NCBI RefSeq assembly: GCF_003610695.1
Contig: NZ_RAQH01000008.1
Span: 124,001-188,000 of the forward strand
Length of the DNA stretch: 64,000 nt
Origin: Epilithonimonas arachidiradicis
GTDB taxonomy: Bacteria; Bacteroidota; Bacteroidia; Flavobacteriales; Weeksellaceae
Reading direction: 5' to 3'
The notes beneath the pieces were generated by a model. That model made no database searches, had not been told where the DNA came from, and worked only from the letters and a program-made list of their open reading frames with translations. The stretch's first letter is position 1. Each line of letters starts with the position of its first letter. The translations under genes were made by a program, and so were the position numbers. This document shows positions 50,625 to 59,259 of this stretch, piece by piece.

Positions 50625-52748
50625 TTATCCGAAAATCTTCTTGATAACATTACCAATTTCCATAAAATCGTCGTGATTTCCGACGGAACGTTTCTCCAGA
50701 CTGCTGTTATCAAATTCTGAAAAAGGAAAGACTAATAAGTAATTTTTGTCATTCACATATTTATTCAGAAGTTCCGGAATCAGCCTCATTTGGGGGATGT
50801 AAGATTTCATTCCTCTTTTTGCCATCATTATAATGATTGCTTCATCCAGCTTCAGTTGCGAAGCGATTGTCTCGCCATCTTTCCACGATTTTGTTGCAAT
50901 AAACTCCGCTTCAATGGTTGCTTTTTTACTGATACGTTTCAGGATTTCCAGAATTCTCTCCGGTGCATAAAAAGTCATTGTAGCACCGGAATTGCGGGCA
51001 ATATTCCAAACCCTAAGCAAAGCGTGGAAAAATCCGGCTTCTTTCTGTGCATTTTCCGGAATCATCACGGCGTATTTTTTAATTGTCGATAAAGGCTGAG
51101 CAGTATGATAAATAAGTGTATTGACATTATCATTCTGCAGATAACCATTATACAAATTATAAGCAAAAGATGGCGTGAATCCTTTGTCCTCATCTAATCC
51201 AATAATCAAATCCGTGATATTCTGTTCCTTTATAACGTTCTTGATTCCGTTGATCACATCATTATCATAACGTTTTAGCGATTGTAGTTTAACATCGGCT
51301 GCCGCAGCCGCAGTTGTCGCGTGGTGCAAAAGTTTCTCTGCATTTTTGACAGAAGATTCATTTTTATCTTCATTAATAATATTAAGCCCAAACAAATGTT
51401 CTGTGTTAGAATGCGCTTTGATCAGGATCCCAAGATTGACCATTCTGTCAACTGTCGCTTCGTAGTTAAGAGCCAATAAGATATTCTCCTGCTCGTGGCT
51501 GTTTCCTGAAACGGTTTCCTCGTTATCTTTATCCGCAATCTGCTGTGCATTGGACATCGAAATAAAAGATGAAATGGTACACGAAATCAGAATTAATAAA
51601 ATACTTCCATTCAAGACGTGTTCGTTTAATAGTCTTATGGGTTCTCCAGTTTCGGTTTCGGAAAGGATGATGTTATAACCTACCATTACAGAAGCTAATG
51701 TTGCCGCCGCCGAAGCCGAACTTAATCCGAAAATCAATTTGCCCTCTTCTTTTGAAAGCCTGAAAGTTTTCTGTGTCGCAATGGCAGAAAGATATTTTCC
51801 ACCAATAGATGCTACCAGCATAATTCCCGCAACTTCCAGTGTTTCCCAGCTTTTGAAAAAGACTTTGAAATCGATAAGCATCCCAACACTAATCAGGAAA
51901 AACGGAATAAAAATCGCATTTCCTACAAACTCAACTCTGTTCATCAAAGAAGAGGTGTGCGGAATCAATCTGTTCAAAGCCAAACCGGCAAAGAAAGCTC
52001 CGATAATCGCTTCTACTCCGGCTAGCTCAGCCAACAAAGCCGCAAGGTAAATCATCACTAAGACAAAAATATACTGTGATATCTTATCCTCAACTTTTTT
52101 GAAAAACCATCTTCCAATAATCGGAAACACCACCAAAACAATTAGTCCGAAAATAATGAATGATAAAGACAATCTAACCCAGAATTCGGTTCCGACATCG
52201 CCTTGTGACATCCCAACAATAATCGCTAAAACCAATAATGCGAGTACATCCGTAATCATCGTACCACCAACCGTAATATTCACAGCTAGATTTTTGGCAA
52301 TTCCCATTTTACTTACCAGCGGATAGGCAATGAGGGTATGGGAAGAGAAAAGGCTGGCAAAAAGTACCGATGTTAATATCGAAAAATCCAGAATATAATA
52401 GGCGCCCAGATAGCCCAAAACAAAAGGAACAACAAAGGTGTAGATACCAAATGTCAAACTCTTCCATTTGTTTCTCTTGAAATCACCCATATCAATTTCC
52501 AGACCTGCCAGAAACATAATATAGAGCAATCCTGTTGTCCCGGTGACCACAATACTGCTGTCCCTTGCCAGAACATTGAAACCGTTCGGACCAATGACCG
52601 CACCAGCGATAATAAGTCCCAAAAGGTGTGGTACTTTGATTTTGTTTAACAAAAGCGGCGCAGCAAGAATAATGATCAGCACCAACAGGAACTTGAGAAC
52701 CGGATCTTCGATAGGAAGTTCCAGATTATGAATACTCAGTAAAATCAT
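50625..52748 (-). CDS. CPA2-family cation:proton antiporter with USP-like C-terminus
   Basis: 707 residues. About twelve membrane helices in 10-410 with KefB/Na-H exchanger blocks (VPHLLGLIIAGAVIGPNGF; GLLYIMFLAGLEIDM; VEAIIGAFFAGLALNRLIP). The cytoplasmic C-terminal part (430-700) resembles two universal-stress-protein folds (ILLALNYEATVDRMVNLGIL; LIIGLDEDKGFTP). Exchanges K or Na for protons. The adjacent downstream histone-like gene is in the same direction. Confidence 0.9.
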   Translation of the reverse strand: MILLSIHNLELPIEDPVLKFLLVLIIILAAPLLLNKIKVPHLLGLIIAGAVIGPNGFNVLARDSSIVVTGTTGLLYIMFLAGLEIDMGDFKRNKWKSLTFGIYTFVVPFVLGYLGAYYILDFSILTSVLFASLFSSHTLIAYPLVSKMGIAKNLAVNITVGGTMITDVLALLVLAIIVGMSQGDVGTEFWVRLSLSFIIFGLIVLVVFPIIGRWFFKKVEDKISQYIFVLVMIYLAALLAELAGVEAIIGAFFAGLALNRLIPHTSSLMNRVEFVGNAIFIPFFLISVGMLIDFKVFFKSWETLEVAGIMLVASIGGKYLSAIATQKTFRLSKEEGKLIFGLSSASAAATLASVMVGYNIILSETETGEPIRLLNEHVLNGSILLILISCTISSFISMSNAQQIADKDNEETVSGNSHEQENILLALNYEATVDRMVNLGILIKAHSNTEHLFGLNIINEDKNESSVKNAEKLLHHATTAAAAADVKLQSLKRYDNDVINGIKNVIKEQNITDLIIGLDEDKGFTPSFAYNLYNGYLQNDNVNTLIYHTAQPLSTIKKYAVMIPENAQKEAGFFHALLRVWNIARNSGATMTFYAPERILEILKRISKKATIEAEFIATKSWKDGETIASQLKLDEAIIIMMAKRGMKSYIPQMRLIPELLNKYVNDKNYLLVFPFSEFDNSSLEKRSVGNHDDFMEIGNVIKKIFG

Positions 52749-52754
52749 ATGTGT

Positions 52755-53318
52755 TTATTTTTTAGTGCGAACAAGCTCTACAGAGAACCTGGCAGTACAA
52801 TTATCAACGGTTATCGTTCTGGTTCCTCTCATTTTATTAGGAGAGAAATCATTCAGCAAAACATTCATATCAACCTTCTTTTTGGCGGTTGAATCTGTTT
52901 TGAAATTAAGTCTGACCTCATTGTTTTCAATCTTACCGTTGTAGAGCCTGACCAAGTTATTATTGTTGATAATTTTGGTAAATAATTGAGTAGAATCGCT
53001 GTCAAATTCCCAAATATCTGTCCTTTGATCACCAACTACATAATCGCTGCAATTGGACTCGGTACAGATGACTTTTCCGGTCCACGAACCAATGATATCA
53101 TCTGGCCATTGGGCAATAATCTGTATAGAATCTGTAACGGGTTTTGCAAAGATACTGTCTCTCATTTTCAGAAGAGATTGATATTCGGATTCTTTAAGTG
53201 CAAAAGATTTTTCTTTATCCAAAAGCTGCTGCTCTCTTTCTGCGAGTTCCTTTGCCTTATCTTTATCATCGCAGCTAAGGCATAGCATAAAACTTAATAA
53301 TAGTATAAAATATCTCAT
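52755..53318 (-). CDS. Hypothetical lipoprotein with coiled coil
   Basis: 187 residues. Lipoprotein signal LLLSFMLCLSC, then a charged coiled coil (KAKELAEREQQLLDKEKSFA, to about residue 55), then a beta-rich domain (IIGSWTGKVICTESNCSDYV; MRGTRTITVDN). Six bases upstream of the antiporter start, so co-transcribed with it. Role unknown; possibly an envelope partner of the antiporter. Confidence 0.72.
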   Translation of the reverse strand: MRYFILLLSFMLCLSCDDKDKAKELAEREQQLLDKEKSFALKESEYQSLLKMRDSIFAKPVTDSIQIIAQWPDDIIGSWTGKVICTESNCSDYVVGDQRTDIWEFDSDSTQLFTKIINNNNLVRLYNGKIENNEVRLNFKTDSTAKKKVDMNVLLNDFSPNKMRGTRTITVDNCTARFSVELVRTKK

Positions 53319-53367
53319 AAGCGTTTATTAATCTAAAATATAAGGAGAATTGCTTTAAAATGGTATT

Positions 53368-53520
53368 TTAAGAAAGAGCACTTTCAGTTTCCTTGAAAAA
53401 ATAAGGTCGCAGTATATCTTCAAAATTATAAAGACCTCTGGATTTGTCCTTTATATTTTTCGCTACAAACAATGCGCCAGTCCCTAAAAATTGACTCGTG
53501 ACCAAATGACAGGATGATCT
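53368..53520 (-). pseudogene. Possible C-terminal relic of an unidentified protein
   Basis: A 50-codon open stretch between stops on the minus strand reads SCHLVTSQFLGTGALFVAKN, IKDKSRGLYNFEDILRPYFF, then KETESALS-stop. It has no start codon with context, but the composition looks like real protein (G-x-G-A turn, amphipathic end). I cannot name the family. It fills the otherwise empty 305-base gap before the tRNA. Confidence 0.35.
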
Positions 53521-53583
53521 CTAAAAAACTAACCGTGGTTAAAATACGAAAATATATTTATATATTTTGATTGACCGTCGGAA

Positions 53584-53620
53584 AATAAAAACGGAATCAA
53601 CATTAAGTTAATTCCGTTTT
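53584..53620 (-). terminator. Terminator of tRNA-Arg
   Basis: On the minus strand ACGGAATTAAC and GTTGATTCCGT (one mismatch) form the stem, then TTTTTATTTTC. It directly follows the tRNA. Confidence 0.82.
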
Positions 53621-53623
53621 GTG

Positions 53624-53697
53624 TGACCCCGGAGGGATTCGAACCCCCAACCGTTGGAGCCGAAATCCAATATTCTATCCAGTTGAACTACGGAGCC
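53624..53697 (-). tRNA. tRNA-Arg (anticodon TCG)
   Basis: 74 bases. The acceptor GGCTCCG pairs with CGGGGTC (a G-T and a T-G pair allowed). D loop AGTTCAACTGGATAG, anticodon stem TTGGA/TCCAA with loop TTTCGGC, giving anticodon TCG. T arm GGGGGTTCGAATCCCTC. Discriminator A; CCA is not encoded. Confidence 0.95.
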
Positions 53698-53767
53698 ATT
53701 TTGTGTTTGAGTGTTTTGAGGCTGATCACAAATCTCTCAAACTCTACAATTCTCATACTCTCCAACT

Positions 53768-55549
53768 CTAAAAAATAATTTTCACACCTCCCATAAACTG
53801 TGCTCCTAAAACTTTGTAACCCAGATAATTCTGATATTTGGCGTTCAGTAGATTATTTCCGAGTGCGAAAATACTGAAATTTTTGTGAATTTTGTACTCT
53901 GCGGATAAGTTTAAATCTGCAAACCCACCAACTTTTTCATTTGTATTTTCAACAGATATATACTGGTCAGGATTAAAACCACTTTGAGCGACGGAATAAG
54001 AATTTGACGTTCTGTCCGTTACGAAATAAGCTTTGAAACCGAGATTCAGTTTTTTCTCCAGCATCGTATATTTTGCACCAAGATTGAATTGAAATAATGG
54101 TTTATAATATACTTCTTCCAGATTGTCCAGTTTATATTTCATAAAATGTAAACCAGCATCAACAGTCAGATTTTCTATTGGGAAAGCCTGCAAATCTCCT
54201 TTTACTTCCATCAGAGTTCCGTTATCATAGATTGAACTGAAAGTATTTGCATAATCATAACCGTGCCTGTCTGCGCTAATAGTATTATCAAACAAATTAT
54301 TATTATAGAAAAACTGAGCGTTATTCACTTTGCTGAATCCTGCATTAACATCATATTTGAAAGTCTGGTCAACATCACCTTTCAAACCGAAATAAAAATG
54401 GTATTTGGTCTCAGTTGGAGTTAAAGTCAAATCAGAAATCAAGAAAGGATTTTCGTCCAGAAGATTCCCGTAAGTATTGAGTTTCAAACCGCCATCAATT
54501 CCTCCATAAAACTTGAATTCATCCGCAGCTGCAACCAAAACCTCTGCTTTAGGAAACCAGTAGAATTTATTATTCTTTGATTCTCCTGTTACATTGCTGG
54601 AATTTTTAGAATTAAGGAAACTGAAATCAGAACCAATTAACAAATAAGAATCGCCTTTATAGAAAGTCACTTTTGGCGACAATGTAAAATTGAACTGATT
54701 ATTTGTATTCTTATTCAGGATATCAAATTTGGAATTAACCGTTTCCAGATTGATTCCCAAATCTCCATTCGCTGTAATATCGTCATAAACAGAAAAATCG
54801 TGCTTTGACAAATTAACATCCAAATTCGCATAGTTTTCACTCGCTCCGAAATGGTCGCTTAAGAAATACGATTTCACACGAACGTTATTCAGAATTTCAT
54901 TGGAGTAATGGTCGTAATAACCATTCACACTGAATTTATTCACTTTTTGTTGCAAATCGACATCATTATTTGAAGGCGTCAATGCATAAATCCCGTAATA
55001 ATTGTAATTGTTGAAAGCATAATTGGCATCAATATTAAACTTTCCTTTTTCAGTGTAAATATTGGCAAAACCACCGATTTTTGCTTCATTCTGCTTAGAA
55101 TCCCAATCGTAAACTTTTTTCAGGCCGCTTGTAGAAAGATAATGTAAATCCGCTCCTACTTCCACATTGTCCTGCACTTTTCCCGAAACATTAGCATCTG
55201 CCAAAAATTTCCCATAATTCCCATAGCCTAATCTGAAATAATTGGATTGATAATTATTGGAGAATTTCGGAGAAATATCTTCGCCCTGGATTTCGGTTGT
55301 TTTGAAGTCCGAAACTGGTGGAACATTCACGATATCATATTTAAGATTAAGAGAATCTTCCTTTTTCTTGTTATCCGGCGGATAGTTTTTTTCCTGAACA
55401 ACAGAGGTTTTCTTCTTCTCGATTTTCTTGACTTCCGGCTCACGTTTTCTATTAAGAATCAATTGCTCTTCTTTGATTTGAGCTCCTAATTCCGAGATAC
55501 CGACTGTTCCCAAAAATGCCAAAACGGCGATATATTTTAGTTTGTTCAT
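53768..55549 (-). CDS. Plug-less TonB-receptor-like outer-membrane beta-barrel protein
   Basis: 593 residues. Signal peptide ending ELGAQ, a Lys/Glu-rich linker (REPEVKKIEKKKTS; NYPPDNKKKEDSL), then from about residue 90 alternating barrel strands (YFRLGYGNYGKFLADANVSG) to the end FMGGVKIIF with terminal Phe. The barrel is of TonB-dependent-receptor style, but no plug domain or carboxypeptidase-like domain is visible before it. Next genes upstream are a small lipoprotein and a large TPR protein; the three are in one direction and likely act together in the envelope. Confidence 0.78.
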   Translation of the reverse strand: MNKLKYIAVLAFLGTVGISELGAQIKEEQLILNRKREPEVKKIEKKKTSVVQEKNYPPDNKKKEDSLNLKYDIVNVPPVSDFKTTEIQGEDISPKFSNNYQSNYFRLGYGNYGKFLADANVSGKVQDNVEVGADLHYLSTSGLKKVYDWDSKQNEAKIGGFANIYTEKGKFNIDANYAFNNYNYYGIYALTPSNNDVDLQQKVNKFSVNGYYDHYSNEILNNVRVKSYFLSDHFGASENYANLDVNLSKHDFSVYDDITANGDLGINLETVNSKFDILNKNTNNQFNFTLSPKVTFYKGDSYLLIGSDFSFLNSKNSSNVTGESKNNKFYWFPKAEVLVAAADEFKFYGGIDGGLKLNTYGNLLDENPFLISDLTLTPTETKYHFYFGLKGDVDQTFKYDVNAGFSKVNNAQFFYNNNLFDNTISADRHGYDYANTFSSIYDNGTLMEVKGDLQAFPIENLTVDAGLHFMKYKLDNLEEVYYKPLFQFNLGAKYTMLEKKLNLGFKAYFVTDRTSNSYSVAQSGFNPDQYISVENTNEKVGGFADLNLSAEYKIHKNFSIFALGNNLLNAKYQNYLGYKVLGAQFMGGVKIIF

Positions 55550-55607
55550 TTAAATTTATTTAAAGATTAAAGGATTTAAAAATGAATTCAATCCTTCATC
55601 AAAATAT

Positions 55608-56081
55608 TTATTTATTCCTTTCTTGATATGAAGCTAACAGCGCTTTTCCTGCTTGTTTTGAAAACCCTTTTGGATAAAACATATTAAATAGCCATAAACT
55701 TTGTATTACTTGTAAATTGAATTCGAACTTTTTATTTTCATCACCAATTTCCTGAAATCCATAATAATATTCATCTGGTAAAGATGATGGTAACAATCCA
55801 AAAGTTAGCATACTACCGGCCATTCCATTCCCGCAAACTAATGTTGTTTTCATAGAATCAAGTTTTATTTTTACTTGATAGCTATCATCCTCTACTAGTT
55901 CATAAATCTGTGATTTTTCTAAAATTTTATATTCTTTTTTTAATTCTTTATTTATTACAAAAGCTTTTACCCTATTTGTACTTGGTTTTGTTTCTTTATA
56001 AATTTTATAAGATATTCTATAAGAAGGTACACAACTCACAAATAAAAGCGTAATCAAAATCAGAAAAAATACTTTGTTCAT
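55608..56081 (-). CDS. Hypothetical lipoprotein
   Basis: 157 residues. Lipoprotein signal ILITLLFVSC. Positively charged region (RVKAFVINKELKKEYKILEK) followed by GNGMAGSMLTFGLLPSSLPD, then YQERNK end. No family recognised. Twelve bases downstream of the TPR gene and 58 before the barrel gene, more AT-rich than both, so it may be a later insertion between them. Confidence 0.6.
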   Translation of the reverse strand: MNKVFFLILITLLFVSCVPSYRISYKIYKETKPSTNRVKAFVINKELKKEYKILEKSQIYELVEDDSYQVKIKLDSMKTTLVCGNGMAGSMLTFGLLPSSLPDEYYYGFQEIGDENKKFEFNLQVIQSLWLFNMFYPKGFSKQAGKALLASYQERNK

Positions 56082-56092
56082 TTAAAATCAAA

Positions 56093-59062
56093 TTACTTCT
56101 TGATTTGCATTTTCACTTCCTTCGCTTCAGCCACAATTTCCGGGAAATCACCATAGTTGTTAATGATTTCATCCACCGTATAACTTGCCTGGTAATTATC
56201 TTTCAGCGCCAGATAATTTTTCGCCATCAGGACTAAAGCCTTTGCGCCCCAATATTCTTCCGAAGCATAATTGTTAGCTAACTTGAAAATGGTTTCATTC
56301 GACGATTTGAAAGCTTTTGCTTTGTTCTGGTAAAATGCTTTGGCGTATAAAGCTTCTGCCGCCACTTCCGTATTAGAAGATTTTTCCAAAGTGGTATAAG
56401 CCGTTTGCGCATCTTTATCTTTTCCTTGCTGCATCAGGCTTCTTGCTTTGATGACTTTCGCCTGTTCCAGAGTTGCTGCTGAATTTTTCGAATTAGCAAT
56501 CACAGCATTCGCATATTTTTCAGCTTCAGCAAAGTTCTTTTCGTCCGCATAGATTTTCATCAATTCTACCGAAGCGAAGTTTTTAATCGTAACATTGGTA
56601 GAATTAGCATTCTGTTCCAGATACTTTTTCGCATCAGCAATTTTATCCTGAGCTAAATAAATCTGAGCCAATCTCACCTGAGCTTCCTGCTGATAATCGT
56701 TTTGGAAATCAGCAACATTTTGTAAAGGGAGCAACGCTTTATCCGTTTGTTTTAATTGATAATAACTTTCGCCCAGCTCATACTGCGCTTTGAAAAGATT
56801 GTCACCGCTTGGACTTTGGTCCAGATATTTTTCGTAGTAAGAAACCGCTTTTGCATAATCTTTTTTCGAGAAACTATCCTGTGCAAGATTAAGATTGATT
56901 TCACTGATTTCTGTTCCAGAAACATTCACATTGAGACCTTTTGCAAATTGTTCGTAACCTGCAACATCACCGTTTTTCACAAAAGCAGGTTTTGCAGCAG
57001 CAACAATTTTGTCCGCATAAGCAGTGTTTTTATATTGATTCGCTAATTGCCTGAATTCCGAAATCGCATTTTCATTCTGATTCAGGTCAATCAGATTCTG
57101 AGCCCTGTAAATTTGGGAATTCGCTACCAAATCCTTATCAGGACTGGATTTTATGACTTTATCAAAGTAAGCATTAGATTGAGTGAAATCATCATTCTGA
57201 GCATAAGCCGAAGCAATTTCATAGTTCGCATCATCCACATATTCCGAATTAGGATATTTTGAAATCAAGGTTTTCAGTTCAGAAATCTTTGCAACCGTAT
57301 CGCCTTTGAAACCTAAAGCCAGAGCTTTTTGATACAACGTATAATCGCTGGCATTTTCGGTTTTATTATAAATTTCCAAAGCTTCATTCAACTGATTGTT
57401 TGCGTAATATGTATCAGCCAAACGCAATTCTGCATCCGCTTTGAATTCCTGTTTCGGGAATCTCAGATATTCCTTAAAATATTCCTGGGCCTGCGCAAAA
57501 TCCTTAGACTTGAAATAAGCATAACCTAAGTCATAGTCCAATTGTTCTCTCTCCGGAAAACCTTCTGCAGTTTCGTTTTCAAGTTTGGTGTAAGTTGCAA
57601 TCGCAGATTTATAATCACCTTTCTGATAGTAAGTCTGTCCTAACCAATACTGCGCTTTTTTATAAAAATCTTTATTGAGATTGAATTGAAGACTTCTTTT
57701 AAAGTACGTTTCGGCAGCATCAAAATTCCCTTTATTGAATTCCTCAGAACCTAAAAGATAAGAAACCTCCTGCTCTATTTTTTTAGTCTCATTCGTTTTC
57801 TGGTCAAGTTTCGAAAGGGCATCCAGAGTTGCTTTATAATCTCCGGAATACAAATAAGATTTAACCAAAAGCGACCTCATTTCCTGAGATTTAGAATTCG
57901 GATATTTATCCAAATATCTCTGAATTACTTTTGAGGAGTTCTCAAATGGATTTCCTAATTCATAACTCAATTTTGCATATTGTTCCAAAGCCAGTTGCTG
58001 AACTTTAGCATCATAATTCATCTGGGACGCATTACGATAAGCAGAAAGCGCTTCTTGTTTTTGATTATTTTGCAGATAAGCATTCCCGAGTTGGTAATAA
58101 GCGTTTTGAGCCAGCGGAGAATTGCTGTTAATTAATTGATTGTAATACCCTACTGCTTCGGCATTTTTACCCACTTGAGAAGAAACAAACCCCATTTCGT
58201 AAAGGTCGGTTTCTGACGGCGTTTGTTCTTTATCAAGGAACAATTTCAAGTGTGGATAAGCCGACTGGTAATCACCTTTCATAAAGTAGCTTTCTCCTAC
58301 TATTTTGTGAATTTCCGTATCGTAAGCTGTTGTTTTCCCGTTGTTCAGGATGTCATTCCCTTCGGAGATTGCCAGATCATAATTCTTCTGATTGTAGTAC
58401 ATCTGCACATAATAAGGTTTCACCAAATGTGCATATTCCTCATTATTTTTGATTTGGTCGAAGTAAACGAAAGCATTTTCATTTTGCTTGTCAGCATAAT
58501 AAAGATGTCCCAACATATAAGAAATTGCGGGCTTGCTATTTTCATCAGCATTTTTAAAAGATTCTTCCAAAGCTTCGATTGCTCCCGCAGAATCTCCTGT
58601 CATAAACTTAGCATAACCCAATTTCATAATATGCTGCGTATTTTCCTCTTTGCTCAGCTGGTATTGATTGACTTTCTGCAAAGTTTCCAAGGCTTTTTCA
58701 AAATCTTTTTTAGCCAAATAATAATCTGCCAAAGGTCCATTCGCCTGAGCAAAATACGCTGATTTTGGATATTCTTTCATAAAAGCATTCAGTCCTTCTT
58801 CCGCATATTGCTGCTGCAAAATCACGCCAATCACATTGCTGAAAAACAATGTTGCTTCCTTTCTGGACTGGCTTAAGCTTTTGTTGTAAAAATATTGGTT
58901 GGAATATTCGTATTGGGAAGCGTTATAAACTTTGGTATTGTAGAGATTCTCTGCAAGACCAAAATGATAGTCTTCTTTTTGAGTAAAATATTGAGATTGT
59001 TGCGCCTCAGAAATCCCGTAAAGTGATAACATCGAAGCCAGTATTACTTTTTTTGAATTCAT
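56093..59062 (-). CDS. Large periplasmic tetratricopeptide-repeat protein
   Basis: 989 residues from the ATG at 59062 (signal MNSKKVILASMLSLYGISEAQQ); a frame extension to 59134 lacks a signal and is rejected. Almost the whole length is TPR units of about 34 residues (ALETLQKVNQYQLSKEENTQ; KAQYWLGQTYYQKGDYKSAI; AQYELGESYYQLKQTDKALL). Probably a scaffold in the periplasm. Its pairing with a downstream barrel gene suggests an envelope assembly. YfgL/BamD-like stretches are seen but no single known family. Confidence 0.85.
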   Translation of the reverse strand: MNSKKVILASMLSLYGISEAQQSQYFTQKEDYHFGLAENLYNTKVYNASQYEYSNQYFYNKSLSQSRKEATLFFSNVIGVILQQQYAEEGLNAFMKEYPKSAYFAQANGPLADYYLAKKDFEKALETLQKVNQYQLSKEENTQHIMKLGYAKFMTGDSAGAIEALEESFKNADENSKPAISYMLGHLYYADKQNENAFVYFDQIKNNEEYAHLVKPYYVQMYYNQKNYDLAISEGNDILNNGKTTAYDTEIHKIVGESYFMKGDYQSAYPHLKLFLDKEQTPSETDLYEMGFVSSQVGKNAEAVGYYNQLINSNSPLAQNAYYQLGNAYLQNNQKQEALSAYRNASQMNYDAKVQQLALEQYAKLSYELGNPFENSSKVIQRYLDKYPNSKSQEMRSLLVKSYLYSGDYKATLDALSKLDQKTNETKKIEQEVSYLLGSEEFNKGNFDAAETYFKRSLQFNLNKDFYKKAQYWLGQTYYQKGDYKSAIATYTKLENETAEGFPEREQLDYDLGYAYFKSKDFAQAQEYFKEYLRFPKQEFKADAELRLADTYYANNQLNEALEIYNKTENASDYTLYQKALALGFKGDTVAKISELKTLISKYPNSEYVDDANYEIASAYAQNDDFTQSNAYFDKVIKSSPDKDLVANSQIYRAQNLIDLNQNENAISEFRQLANQYKNTAYADKIVAAAKPAFVKNGDVAGYEQFAKGLNVNVSGTEISEINLNLAQDSFSKKDYAKAVSYYEKYLDQSPSGDNLFKAQYELGESYYQLKQTDKALLPLQNVADFQNDYQQEAQVRLAQIYLAQDKIADAKKYLEQNANSTNVTIKNFASVELMKIYADEKNFAEAEKYANAVIANSKNSAATLEQAKVIKARSLMQQGKDKDAQTAYTTLEKSSNTEVAAEALYAKAFYQNKAKAFKSSNETIFKLANNYASEEYWGAKALVLMAKNYLALKDNYQASYTVDEIINNYGDFPEIVAEAKEVKMQIKK

Positions 59063-59225
59063 ATAGATTTTCAAAATTATTGCCAAAGCCACAGCTTCAA
59101 CAAAGTTTGTTCCTTTTTCAACGAAAATAGGCAAAAGATATTATTTGACGGAATTTTAAAAGCACTTTTTGTTTTCAGAAATAGTTTTATTGATTAATAA
59201 AATGTTAAAAACATCAAAATTTTAT

Positions 59226-59233
59226 TACATTTG
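59226..59233 (+). promoter_or_regulatory. -7 box of amino-acid permease gene
   Basis: TACATTTG fits TAnnTTTG, 26 bases before the ATG. Confidence 0.5.
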
Positions 59234-59259
59234 TTTCTTTCATAAATTTTTAACCTAAT

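Noticed and set aside
58223-58762. 179-residue plus-strand frame opposite the TPR gene
   Set aside because: Antisense to the repeat-rich TPR gene; no start context or domain.
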